In this document: one piece after another, positions 1-11,600 of the stretch | How the letters are laid out: each line of letters begins with the position of its first letter | How positions within the stretch are numbered: the stretch's first letter is position 1 | From: Haliotis asinina | Taxonomy: Eukaryota; Mollusca; Gastropoda; Lepetellida; Haliotidae | Direction of reading: 5' to 3' | Length of the DNA: 64,000 nt | Assembly (NCBI RefSeq): GCF_037392515.1 | Contig: NC_090283.1 | Coordinates: 21,271,001-21,335,000 of the forward strand | The notes under the pieces: model-generated | What the model was told of the DNA's origin: nothing | Database searches by the model: none | Seen by the model: only the letters and a program-made list of their open reading frames with translations | Position numbers and translations under genes: made by a program

Positions 1-1154
1 ATGCAGTAATATTTTCATGGTGCCAAAGCCCTCAAACTATGGGCAAGTTCTATAAGCGCATAATGGACAGTTTTCCCTTGGATAACCCAAGCTGTCTGTA
101 AGGTGCTGGAAGGTTAAAACTCATGACTTATCCAGCCGGGTACCCATTTTCTGCCTCATGATCAGAGTCAGTTTTGATCAAACTCACTCGCCTAAGGTGA
201 GACCACATGTGGCACATGTCAGAGTCAGCTGCCAGCATGACCATTGAAAGAACTCTTCATGACCAGTGTTGCTTAACATGAACTGACTTGTGAAGTGTGT
301 ACACTCTGATACTGATGTTATACATCTATACCATGTTGTTACTTGAAGATCTGGGTTACGACTGATGTTCAGCACCTTTTTGTAAGAGGCAACTAACAGG
401 ATTGGGTGGACTGGCTCACTGACTTGGTTGACCTTTGGTCATCGTTTCCCATTTGTGTAGATCAATGTTCATGCTGTTGATCACTGGATTGTCTGGTCCA
501 GACTTGATTATCTACACACTGTCATCATATAGCAGGAATATTGCTGAATGCGACGTTAAACAACAAACAAACCACAGTGTATTTTGGAAATCCATTCCTG
601 TGTTGGCAAGCAGATTTCATTTCTTCATCAATTATATTTTACTACATTGAAATCTGCTCAAATTCAAATTCAAATTCAAATTCAAATTCAAATTCAAATT
701 CATCCTCAGTAACCGATGCTTGACTTAAGAGGCGACTTGTGGGCTCGGGTGGTCAGGCTCACTAAATTTGTTGACACGTCCTTCTGTACCAGTTGAGCAG
801 ATTAACGCTTGTGATGTTGATTACTAGATTGTCGGGTCCAAACTTGATTATTTACAAATTACAGGCCATCACCATATGGCTGGTATATTGCTGAGTGTGG
901 CGTAAAACTAAACTCACCCAAACTTTGAGTACAACATTAGTGAGAGAGCGGTTTGGTTTGAACAGTTTTGTCTGTTGTAAAAGCTACCTTCAGCAATATT
1001 CTGGCTAATGGTCTGTAAATAAGTGAGTTATACAACTAAACACTCTCACTGTTCATATTATTTATCACTGGCTTGGTTGACTTTATCTGAAAGCTTCCTT
1101 CAGGCATCTGCATGTGTCTAAAACAACGCATGTTGATTTTGTTTGTTTTTTCAG
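1..1154. repeat. WRAP53 intron with two SINE-type relics and a hexamer repeat
   Basis: Copies of the abalone-type element lie at about 386-572 and 725-920, both with the GCAATATTCC-containing tail at the right. A minus-oriented scrap is at 990-1035. A (CAAATT)n run is at 659-702. I see no exon here. Bases 1-380 hold nothing I recognise. Confidence 0.7.
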
Positions 1155-2216
1155 GATCCTGAAATTGTTTGCTGGGATTTGAGAAAGCCTGGCACAATTT
1201 TGTTTGTTGCAAATAGACAGGTACAGACAAACCAGAGAATATACTTTGACTTGGACAGGTAAGTTGATGAAGTCAGGTATATAGTTTTACATCCGTGTCA
1301 GTACATTTAATTACATGTACTTCTTGGTGAGGGGTAGCCCTTCGCTTGTCACACCAAAGATGTAGGTTTCACTGAGGATGAAGCTTAAAAATTGTATTTA
1401 AAATACAACAATATAATAATATTCCCTTTTCCTGTTCTTCTTTTATTACCTCATCAAAGCCATTTGAAATGTTTTGTTGTGTACATGATGCATATGAGTG
1501 TTTTGATGATAATGCTTGACTAGTTTGTGTACCTGTATACATGAAGCTATGAAAAACTCAAGTCACATTGACCATTGTCTATTTCAGCTCTGGGAAATAC
1601 ATGGTATCTGGTAACCATGATGGCACTGTGAGTGTCTGGGACACCCTGCAGCCACCTCAGACTGGGATGCTGGAGAGTGAGCCTCTCCTCAAGCCAGTGC
1701 TCAATTACCAGGCACACACCGATGTGGTCAATGGACTCAGGTACTCAAGCACTCTGTCACAAGCAGGCAGGCTGGTGGCATAGTTTTTTTGTGCCTTGTC
1801 TTGTATTCATGTGTTTTCCATTTTGTTTGGATCACATGGTTGACACATGTCATTCTATCCCATTTGCATAGAATGATGCTTATGCTGTTTAATCACTGCA
1901 TTGTGTGATCCAGACTTATTTACAGACCTCCAAAGTGTAGCTGGAATATTGCTGTATGTAGCATAAACCAACCAACCATTGTGTTCCATTGTTCTGCTGT
2001 GTTCAGTTTTCCATTGTGTTCCATTGTGTTCCATTGTGTTTCAGTGTTCACCGGACAATGCCTCTGATGTGCACTACATCAGGACAGAGACACTACCCGG
2101 CCCTCGGGGACAGTGACGACTCGGATACAGAGACAGCACCAAGTAGCAGCAGCATTGACTACAGCCTCCGTCTGTGGTATTTCCCTCAGCCTGGTGACCA
2201 GATCCCCTCGTCATGA
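1155..2216 (+). CDS. WRAP53: WRAP53/TCAB1 (telomerase Cajal body protein 1), last three exons
   Basis: WD40 protein that binds the CAB box of scaRNAs and telomerase RNA and carries them to Cajal bodies. Exons are 1155-1258, 1588-1740 and 2045-2216, with AG/GT junctions and both introns in phase 2; TGA is at 2214-2216. They give 142 residues in order: [59 protein letters not shown] and a C-terminal DYSLRLWYF. From memory the human protein has matching blocks ([26 protein letters not shown]). An acidic, Ser-rich stretch separates the last two blade motifs. Earlier exons were not found in 1-1154 and should lie to the left. The last intron holds a SINE relic, and its acceptor sits in a run of short TTCCATTGTG repeats. 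Orthology is very likely from three exons in register. Confidence 0.93.
1868..1975 (+). repeat. SINE-type fragment in last WRAP53 intron
   Basis: Decayed copy of the same element, recognisable by the ATGCTTATGCTGTT...ATCACTGCATTG and GCTGGAATATTGCTG blocks. Confidence 0.6.
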
Positions 2217-2244
2217 TGTTTTTTCATGTTTTGTACAGCCTATG

Positions 2245-2250
2245 AATAAA
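2245..2250 (+). promoter_or_regulatory. Polyadenylation signal of WRAP53
   Basis: AATAAA lies 29 bases after the WRAP53 stop codon, implying a very short 3' UTR. Confidence 0.75.
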
Positions 2251-2345
2251 CTTTTATAAGTATGATACCTTCTCTAGGAATAATATATTCACAAATTCAG
2301 TGTGACTGTTATTGAAAGAAAGAGGTCAATTGGCATGTTTATCCT

Positions 2346-2790
2346 TGAGTGAGTGAGTTTAGTTGCATGCCGCACTCAGCAATATTCCAGCTATATGGCG
2401 ACGGTCTGTTAATAAACAAGTCTGGGTTAGACAGTCCAGTGGTCAACAGCATGACCACTGACAATCCTGTCATATGACAAGCATCATATGACAAGCATAG
2501 TTGCCTATGCCTTTTTTTTGTGCGTGCGTGCATGGTGGGTGTGTGGGTGTGGGTGTGGGAGGGTCGCATATGTCATCTTTTGGTGGCTCTCGTATTGTTT
2601 AGGCCATCCCTGTGGTCTGGAGGACAGCCATGCAAAGAAGGTCAAGGGTGTTGGTGACAGGTAGAGTCTGACAGGTTCCCAATTGCGCAGATCGATGTGC
2701 ATCCTGTTGATCACTGGATTGTCTGGTCTGGACTCAATGCAGCCATATACACCGCATGCACTCATGTAGCTGAAATAGTTTTAATCCCCA
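2346..2790. repeat. Two SINE-type fragments in opposite orientation
   Basis: A minus-oriented copy at 2346-2500 begins GAGTGAGTGAGTTTAG and carries GCAATATTCCAGC. A plus-oriented partial copy at about 2640-2790 has the CCCAATTGCGCAGATCGATG and ATCACTGGATTGTCTGGT blocks. They lie just downstream of WRAP53. Confidence 0.7.
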
Positions 2791-4140
2791 TCGCCAGGCA
2801 AGGAAACAACAAATGTTACCATCTTACCCTCTTACCCATCTTACCATCTTACCCTCTTAACAAATACCATCTTTGAATGTTTCTGAGTATTGTTGGTCTC
2901 CATGCGAAGACAAGGTGTTAGGCAACAGGGACTTTTAAAGAAGGATCAGAGTCCACAGGCCCTTATTGTATTCAGTAGTGTCCCTCCCTACGTCCCGTGT
3001 CTTCTTAACACCATATCTAATGAACTGTTGTTCCCAATGTCTTCAGATGTGGTGACACTTTTGGGGATTATGAAGACATTAGTTGATTTGGATGACAGTT
3101 ATCTTACTTCAAGGTCACCAAGACACATCGACCACTTGGTCACCAAGACAGTCTAAGTCAACGTATCCTCAGTACTTTTCATTACACTCCACCACTGAGT
3201 CTAACAAAACCTTATGGGAGGTCGCGTCAAGTAACCTTTGAGATTGACCAGTCAGAACACAGCTTACCAAATCACGAAAGTGCACATTCGCACATCCCTT
3301 ATGAACTTTTTATCTCGAAAAGGTTCGTACCCGAACGATTCCGAATGCTATTTAGGGTTTCCGTGTGATGCACACGGCGTACGTACTGCCATGACAACGG
3401 TGAGTAAACAGTCGCTGAAAATAGTGTTTTTGACAATATTCAAGGATGTTATCTTGCGAAAATATTAGCTAATGGTAACCATGTCAACAGAAACCCCAAA
3501 GCGTACATACTGCAGGTCAAATAACTGTGTTATATGCGGATTTTTGTTTGTGGAGAGATCTATGTCGGTGAACTGAATATTTTGAAAGTCCCTCCGATCC
3601 CTAAATAATAGCCGTTGTCTGATTGGTTAAATCTATTTAACCGTCTTGCATTTGACTGGACTGTCATTGGTTGCTTAAAGGTTACCTGACGCGACCTTCT
3701 ACTAAGTTTTGTTAGGCTCAGTGGTGTAGTGTAACGAAATACATTGAGACGAAGTTTACTTAGACTGTCACCAAGACACATCGACTACTTTTCAAACTCT
3801 TGTTAACGCGATATTTGATGAACTGTCGTACTCAGTGTCCTCAAATTTGGTGACATCCCACATAAGTGGACTGGGCAGACGCGAATTGATTTGGGTGACC
3901 TTGACCTTAAATTCAAAGTTTTATTAATGTGGTGTCTCATAATTCATTGCATCCATTGTCTTCAATTATTGTCGAAAGCCTACATTTCGTGATTATGCAG
4001 ACACCAGTCACTTCATGAATCTTGCACGTGAGCAAAAGATAAAAGCTAGTAAATATGTTATGAATTTAATTTTGCTGTAGCAGGGGGCACTGCCATATTA
4101 GTATATATCAGTGCGGATATAACTTATTTTGTTGTCTATG
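2791..4140. repeat. Intergenic region with two diverged direct repeats around a foldback element
   Basis: Related, diverged blocks (ATCTAATGAACTGTTG... and TATTTGATGAACTGTCG...) lie near 3010-3110 and 3805-3900. Both read into a GGTGACA / TTGATTTGG motif. Between them is the inverted-repeat element listed separately. A CTTACCCTCTTACC simple repeat is at 2820-2865. I find no exon here. Confidence 0.5.
3150..3766. mobile_element. Foldback/MITE-like element, 617 bp, about 90-bp inverted ends
   Basis: The left arm (about 3150-3242, starting AGTCTAAG) is the reverse complement of the right arm (about 3675-3766, ending CTTAGACT). Shared blocks include TTACACT(C/A)CACCACTGAG, CTAACAAAAC and GGTCGCGTCA. 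The element is flanked by an 11-bp direct repeat, GTCACCAAGAC, at 3139-3149 and 3767-3777, which may be a target-site duplication. The same words recur just to the left, so a local duplication is possible. No transposase is visible. The superfamily is unknown. Confidence 0.6.
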
Positions 4141-4186
4141 ATAATTGGAAACGTTTTATTTTTCTCCTTGTTTTCATCTTCGAGTC

Positions 4187-5115
4187 TCACTGCTTATGTT
4201 TACAGAGGTATTTCCCAGGTGCTGGCCTGCGTTTTCCAATGGCTTGTATAGGAGTTACCGTGGATGGCGGGAAATACTGGCATGTGAGAGACGGTGCGCA
4301 GCCGCAGTCACCATTTTGTTTCCACTGGCCGAAACACCATTCGTTTTCGTTTAAGTACGGCTTGCATGTTCCTGTTGAAGACAACAATTTCAATATTAGA
4401 GTCGCATCCATGACTGCGCCTACACTCTTTGAGTCAGACAACTAATCCCCAGCACACAAAGTCAGTGATTTCACCCATTCAGCGACCGGTGGGGATTAGG
4501 TGCCCAACTTGGAGAGTGTGGGCTCTATTCCTGCATGACTTAAAGGTTAAAGTGAGTGAGTTTAGTTTTACGTCGCACTCAGCAATATTCCAGCTATGTG
4601 GCATCGGTCTGTAAATAATCAAGTCTAGACCAGACAATCCAGTGTTCTACATCATGAGCGCCGATCTAAACAATTGAGATATGTTGACGTGTCAACCCAG
4701 TCAGTGAGTCTGACCACCCGATCGCGATAGTTGCCTCTTCCGACAAGCATGGGTTACTGAAGAATAAATCTAACCCGAATCTTCATGGGTTTAATAGGTA
4801 AAACATTGCTCGTCATGCTGATACGTCGTTCGATTCCCTACGTGCGTGGAGCCCTTTACTGGTTTTGGTTGGTTGATTAATGCCACACTCAGCAATATTC
4901 CATATTCTAGTGCCCACCACCATGATGGAGTATTTCTAAACAATAGAACCATACTCACTCAGCGACTTACCCTGTATGGAGCCGAGCTGCCGTTTGCTGA
5001 CAATCAGCGGTCCAGTTTGTATCCCACAACACTCGTTCTGGGCACAGTCATTATCTGTCCTACACACCCTTTGGATTGGAAGACGGCTCAAGGCATTGCA
5101 TGCCAGCATCTGCAC
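4187..5115 (-). CDS. Prokineticin/astakine-like secreted cysteine-rich protein, paralogue 1 (exons 2-3)
   Basis: Exon 2 is 4971-5115 (145 nt, enters phase 0, leaves phase 1, donor GTAAGT, acceptor CCTTAG). Exon 3 is 4187-4371 (185 nt, acceptor TTCAACAG, stop TGA). The cysteine pattern is C-x5-C-x4-CC-x(n)-C-x8-C-x8-C-x-C-x5-C-x(n)-C, the ten-cysteine prokineticin/colipase-type knot. Visible blocks are CRTDNDCAQNECC, LIVSKR, TCKPYLNENEWC and CGCAPSLTC. The domain's first half lies in exon 2 and its second half in exon 3, exactly as in the two paralogues at 30 and 40 kb; the 185-nt length of exon 3 is identical in all three. Prokineticins are secreted GPCR ligands, and astakines are invertebrate haematopoietic cytokines. 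A classical AVITGA N-terminus is absent, so receptor and role are unknown. The signal-peptide exon was not found and should lie beyond the satellite at higher coordinates. A SINE sits in the intron. Confidence 0.8.
4551..4795 (-). repeat. Near-full SINE-type element inside the prokineticin-like intron
   Basis: Starts GTGAGTGAGTTTAGTTTTAC and runs through GCAATATTCCAGCTATGTGG, GTAAATAATCAAGTCTAGACC, CTGACCACCCGATCGCG and GACAAGCATGGGTTACTG. It lies within the 4372-4970 intron of paralogue 1. A second scrap of the tail is at 4860-4915. Confidence 0.8.
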
Positions 5116-5214
5116 CTAAGGCAGGGACAGTAATTGATGAAATTAAATGGTAAATGGTCCCAGAACGTCAACGCTTTGATCTTCAAAAGATGAGTTAGGG
5201 AATGTACACTTACA

Positions 5215-5690
5215 AGTAGAAATAGCACTAAAATAGCACTGAACTTACGCCAAAAGGTAAACCTACTGGTAAAAGTAGCACTTAACTTATACCAGAAAAT
5301 AAACATACAGTAACACAGCACTGAACTTACGTCAAAAGGTAAACGTACTTGTAAAATTAGCACTTAACTTACACCAGAGGATAAATATACATTAACATAG
5401 GACTGGTAAAATTAGCACTTAACATACACCAGAGGATAAATATGCAGTAAAATAGGACTGAACTTACGCCAAAAAGTAAACGTACTGGTAAAATTAGCAC
5501 TTAACTTACATCAGAAGGTAAACATACAGTAAAGTAGCACTTAACAAAATAGGTCCAAAGGTAGGCGTACTTGTAAAATTATCACTAAACTTACGTCATG
5601 AGGTAAACATTCAAGTAAAATAGCATTGAACTTATGCTAAAAGTTAAGCGTACTTGTAGAATCAGCACTAAACTTACATCAAATACTAAA
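5215..5690. repeat. Diverged left edge of the 42-bp satellite
   Basis: About eleven degenerate monomers of 40-42 bp, recognisable by GCACT(T/G)AACTTAC...GGTAAAC. They tend to alternate in two types (GCACTTAAC/GCACTGAAC), giving an 84-bp rhythm. They grade into the uniform core near 5690. Old, diverse monomers at the edge and uniform ones inside is the usual picture of a satellite grown by unequal exchange. Confidence 0.8.
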
Positions 5691-8600
5691 GGTATCAGAA
5701 GAACTAGCACTAATCGTTCATCAGAAGGTACTCTTACCAGAAGAATTAGCACTAATCGTTCATCAGAAGGTACTCTTACCAGAAGAATTAGCACAAATCG
5801 TTCATCAGAAGGTACACTTACCAGAAGAATTAGCACAAATCGTTCATCAGAAGGTACACTTACCATAAGAACTAGCACTAATCGTTCATCAGAAGGTACA
5901 CTTACCATAAGAACCAGCACTAATCGTTCAGCAGAAGGTACACTTACCATAAGAACTAGCACTAATCGTTCATCAGAAGGTACTCTTACCATAAGAATTA
6001 GCACTAATCGTTCATCAGGAGGTACACTTACCAGAAGAATTAGCACTAATCGTTCATCAGGAGGTACACTTACCATAAGAACTAGCACAAATCGTTCATC
6101 AGAAGGTACATTTACCATAAGAATTAGCACTAATCGTTCATCAGAAGGTACACTTACCAGAAGAATTAGCACTAATCGTTCATCAGGAGGTACACTTACC
6201 ATAAGAATTAGCACAAATCGTTCATCAGAAGGTACACTTACCATAAGAATTAGCACAAATCGTTCATCAGAAGGTACACTTACCATAAGAATTAGCACAA
6301 ATCGTTCATCAGAAGGTACACTTACCATAAGAATTAGCACTAATCGTTCATCAGAAGGTACACTTACCAGAAGAATTAGCACTAATCGTTCATCAGAAGG
6401 TACACTTACCATAAGAATTAGCACTAATCGTTCATCAGGAGGTACACTTACCATAAGAACTAGCACAAATCGTTCATCAGAAGGTACACTTACCAGAAGA
6501 ATTAGCACTAATCGTTCATCAGAAGGTACACTTACCAGAAGAATTAGCACTAATCGTTCATCAGAAGGTACATTTACCATAAGAATTAGCACTAATCGTT
6601 CATCAGAAGGTACACTTACCATAAGAATTACCACAAATCGTTCATCAGGAGGTACACTTACCACAAGAACTAGCACTAATCGTTCATCAGAAGGTACACT
6701 TACCAGAAGAATTAGCACTAATCGTTCATCAGAAGGTACACTTACCATAAGAATTAGCACAAATCGTTCATCAGAAGGTACACTTACCAGAAGAATTAGC
6801 ACTAATCGTTCATCAGAAGGTACACTTACCATAAGAATTAGCACTAATCGTTCATCAGAAGGTACACTTACCATAAGAATTAGCACAAATCGTTCATCAG
6901 AAGGTACACTTACCAGAAGAATTAGCACTAATCGTTCATCAGAAGGTACACTTACCAGAAGAATTAGCACTAATCGTTCATCAGAAGGTACACTTACCAT
7001 AAGAACTAGCACTAATCGTTCATCAGAAGGTACACTTACCAGAAGAATTAGCACTAATCGTTCATCAGAAGGTACACTTACCATAAGAATTAGCACAAAT
7101 CGTTCATCAGAAGGTACACTTACCAGAAGAATTAGCACAAATCGTTCATCAGGAGGTACACTTACCATAAGAATTAGCACAAATCGTTCATCAGAAGGTA
7201 CACTTACCATAAGAATTAGCACAAATCGTTCATCAGAAGGTACAATTACCAGAAGAATTAGCACTAATCGTTCATCAGAAGGTACACTTACCAGAAGAAT
7301 TAGCACAAATCGTTCATCAGGAGGTACACTTACCAGAAGAATTAGCACAAATCGTTCATCAGAAGGTACACTTACCATAAGAACTAGCACTAATCGTTCA
7401 TCAGAAGGTACACTTACCATAAGAATTAGCACTAATCGTTCATCAGAAGGTACACTTACAATAGGAATTAGCACAAATCGTTCATCAGGAGGTACACTTA
7501 CCATAAGAATTAGCACTAATCGTTCATCAGAAGGTACACTTACCAGAAGAATTAGCACTAATCGTTCATCAGGAGGTACACTTACCATAAGAATTAGCAC
7601 TAATCGTTCATCAGGAGGTACACTTACCAGAAGAATTAGCACTAATCGTTCATCAGGAGGTACACTTACCAGAAGAATTAGCACTAATCGTTCATCAGGA
7701 GGTACACTTACCAGAAGAATTAGCACTAATCGTTCATCAGGAGGTACACTTACCAGAAGAATTAGCACTAATCGTTTATCAGGAGGTACACTTACCATAA
7801 GAATTAGCACTAATCGTTCATCAGGAGGTACACTTACCAGAAGAATTAGCACTAATCGTTCATCAGAAGGTACACTTACCAGAAGAATTAGCACTAATCG
7901 TTCATCAGAAGGTACACTTACCATAAGAATTAGCACTAATCGTTCATCAGAAGGTACTCTAACCATAAGAATTAGCACAAATCGTTCATCAGAAGGTACT
8001 CTTACCATAAGAATTAGCACTAATCGTTCATCAGAAGGTACACTTACCAGAAGAATTAGCACTAATCGTTCATCAGAAGGTACTCTTACCATAAGAATTA
8101 GCACTAAACGTTCATCAGAAGGTACTCTTACCATAAGAATTAGCACTAATCGTTCATCAGAAGGTACACTTACCATAAGAATTAGCACTAATCGTTCATC
8201 AGAAGGTACTCTTACCATAAGAATTAGCACAAATCGTTCATCAGAAGGTACTCTTACCATAAGAATTAGCACTAATCGTTCATCAGAAGGTACACTTACC
8301 ATAAGAATTAGCACAAATCGTTCATCAGAAGGTACACTTACCATAAGAATTAGCACAAATCGTTCAGCAGGAGGTACATTTACCAGAAGAATTAGAACTA
8401 ATCGTTCATCAGAAGGTACATTTACCAGAAGAATTAGCACAAATCGTTCAGCAGGAGGTACATTTACCAGAAGAATTAGCACTAATCGTTCATCAGAAGG
8501 TACATTTACCAGAAGAATTAGCACTAATCGTTCATCAGAAGGTACACTTACCAGAAGAATTAGCACAAATCGTTCAGCAGGAGGTACATTTACCAGAAGA

Positions 8601-11600
8601 ATTAGCACTAATCGTTCATCAGAAGGTACACTTACCAGAAGAATTAGCACAAATCGTTCATCAGAAGGTACACTTTCCATAAGAATTAGCACAAATCGTT
8701 CATCAGAAGGTACACTTACCATAAGAATTAGCACTAATCGTTCATCAGAAGGTACACTTACCAGAAGAATTAGCACTAATCGTTCATCAGAAGGTACACT
8801 TACCATAAGAATTAGCACTAATCGTTCATCAGGAGGTACACTTACCATAAGAACTAGCACAAATCGTTCATCAGAAGGTACACTTACCAGAAGAATTAGC
8901 ACTAATCGTTCATCAGAAGGTACACTTACCATAAGAATTAGCACTAATCGTTCATCAGAAGGTACACTTACCATAAGAATTAGCACTAATCGTTCATCAG
9001 AAGGTACTCTTACCATAGGAATTAGCACAAATCGTTCATCAGAAGGTACTCTTACCATCAGAAATAGCACTAATCGTTCATCAGAAGGTACACTTACCAT
9101 AAGAATTAGCACTAATCGTTCATCAGAAGGTACTCTTACCATAAGAATTAGCACAAATCGTTCATCAGAAGGTACTCTTACCATAAGAATTAGCACTAAT
9201 CGTTCATCAGAAGGTACACTTACTATAAGAATTAGCACAAATCGTTCATCAGAAGGTACACTTGCCATAAGAATTAGCACAAATCGTTCAGCAGGAGGTA
9301 CATTTACCAGAAGAATTAGCACTAATCGTTCATTAGAAGGTACATTTACCAGAAGAATTAGCACAAATCGTTCAGCAGGAGGTACATTTACCAGAAGAAT
9401 TAGCACTAATCGTTCATCAGAAGGTACACTTACCAGAAGAATTAGCACTAATCGTTCATCAGAAGGTACACTTACCAGAAGAATTAGCACAAATCGTTCA
9501 GCAGGAGGTACATTTACCAGAAGAATTAGCACTAATCGTTCATCAGAAGGTACACTTACCATAAGAATTAGCACTAATCGTTCATCAGAAGGTACACTTA
9601 CCATAAGAATTAGCACAAATCGTTCATCAGAAGGTACACTTACCATAAGAATTAGCACTAATCGTTCATCAGAAGGTACACTTACCATAAGAATTAGCAC
9701 TAATCGTTCATCAGAAGGTACACTTACCATAAGAATTAGCACTAATCGTTCATCAGGAGGTACACTTACCAGAAGAACTAGCACTAATCGTTCATCAGAA
9801 GGTACACTTACCAGAAGAATTAGCACTAATCGTTCATCAGAAGGTACACTTACCAGAAGAATTAGCACTAATCGTTCATCAGAAGGTACACTTACCATAA
9901 GAATTAGCACAAATCGTTCATCAGAAGGTACACTTACCATAAGAATTAGCACTAATCGTTCATCAGAAGGTACACTTACCATAAGAACTAGCACTAATCG
10001 TTCATCAGAAGGTACACTTACCAGAAGAATTAGCACTAATCGTTCATCAGAAGGTACACTTACCATAAGAATTAGCACAAATCGTTCATCAGAAGGTACA
10101 CTTACCAGAAGAATTAGCACTAATCGTTCATCAGAAGGTACACTTACCATAAGAATTAGCACTAATCGTTCATCAGAAGGTACACTTACCATAAGAATTA
10201 GCACAAATCGTTCATCAGAAGGTACACTTACCAGAAGAATTAGCACTAATCGTTCATCAGAAGGTACACTTACCAGAAGAATTAGCACTAATCGTTCATC
10301 AGAAGGTACACTTACCATAAGAACTAGCACTAATCGTTCATCAGAAGGTACACTTACCATAAGAATTAGCACTAATCGTTCATCAGAAGGTACACTTACC
10401 ATAAGAATTAGCACAAATCGTTCATCAGAAGGTACACTTACCAGAAGAATTAGCACAAATCGTTCATCAGGAGGTACACTTACCATAAGAATTAGCACAA
10501 ATCGTTCATCAGAAGGTACACTTACCATAAGAATTAGCACAAATCGTTCATCAGAAGGTACACTTACCATAAGAATTAGCACTAATCGTTCATCAGAAGG
10601 TACACTTACCAGAAGAATTAGCACAAATCGTTCATCAGGAGGTACACTTACCAGAAGAATTAGCACAAATCGTTCATCAGAAGGTACACTTACCATAAGA
10701 ACTAGCACTAATCGTTCATCAGAAGGTACACTTACCATAAGAATTAGCACAAATCGTTCATCAGAAGGTACACTTACAATAGGAATTAGCACAAATCGTT
10801 CATCAGGAGGTACACTTACCATAAGAATTAGCACTAATCGTTCATCAGAAGGTACACTTACCATAAGAACTAGCACAAATCGTTCATCAGAAGGTACACT
10901 TACCAGAAGAATTAGCACTAATCGTTCATCAGAAGGTACACTTACCAGAAGAATTAGCACTAATCGTTCATCAGAAGGTACACTTACCATAAGAATTAGC
11001 ACTAATCGTTCATCAGAAGGTACTCTTACCATAGGAATTAGCACAAATCGTTCATCAGAAGGTACTCTTACCATCAGAAATAGCACTAATCGTTCATCAG
11101 AAGGTACACTTACCATAAGAATTAGCACTAATCGTTCATCAGAAGGTACTCTTACCATAAGAATTAGCACAAATCGTTCATCAGAAGGTACTCTTACCAT
11201 AAGAATTAGCACTAATCGTTCATCAGAAGGTACACTTACCATAAGAATTAGCACAAATCGTTCATCAGAAGGTACACTTACCATAAGAATTAGCACAAAT
11301 CGTTCAGCAGGAGGTACATTTACCAGAAGAATTAGCACAAATCGTTCATCAGAAGGTACATTTACCATAAGAATTAGCACAAATCGTTCAGCAGGAGGTA
11401 CATTTACCAGAAGAATTAGCACTAATCGTTCATCAGAAGGTACACTTACCATAAGAATTAGCACAAATCGTTCATCAGAAGGTGCACTTACCATAAGAAT
11501 TAGCACAAATCGTTCATCAGAAGGTACACTTACCATAAGAATTAGCACTAATCGTTCATCAGAAGGTACACTTACCAGAAGAATTAGCACTAATCGTTCA

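Noticed and set aside
2505-2765. His/Pro-rich minus frame next to WRAP53
   Set aside because: It runs through a GT-rich simple repeat and SINE fragments; there is no coding evidence.
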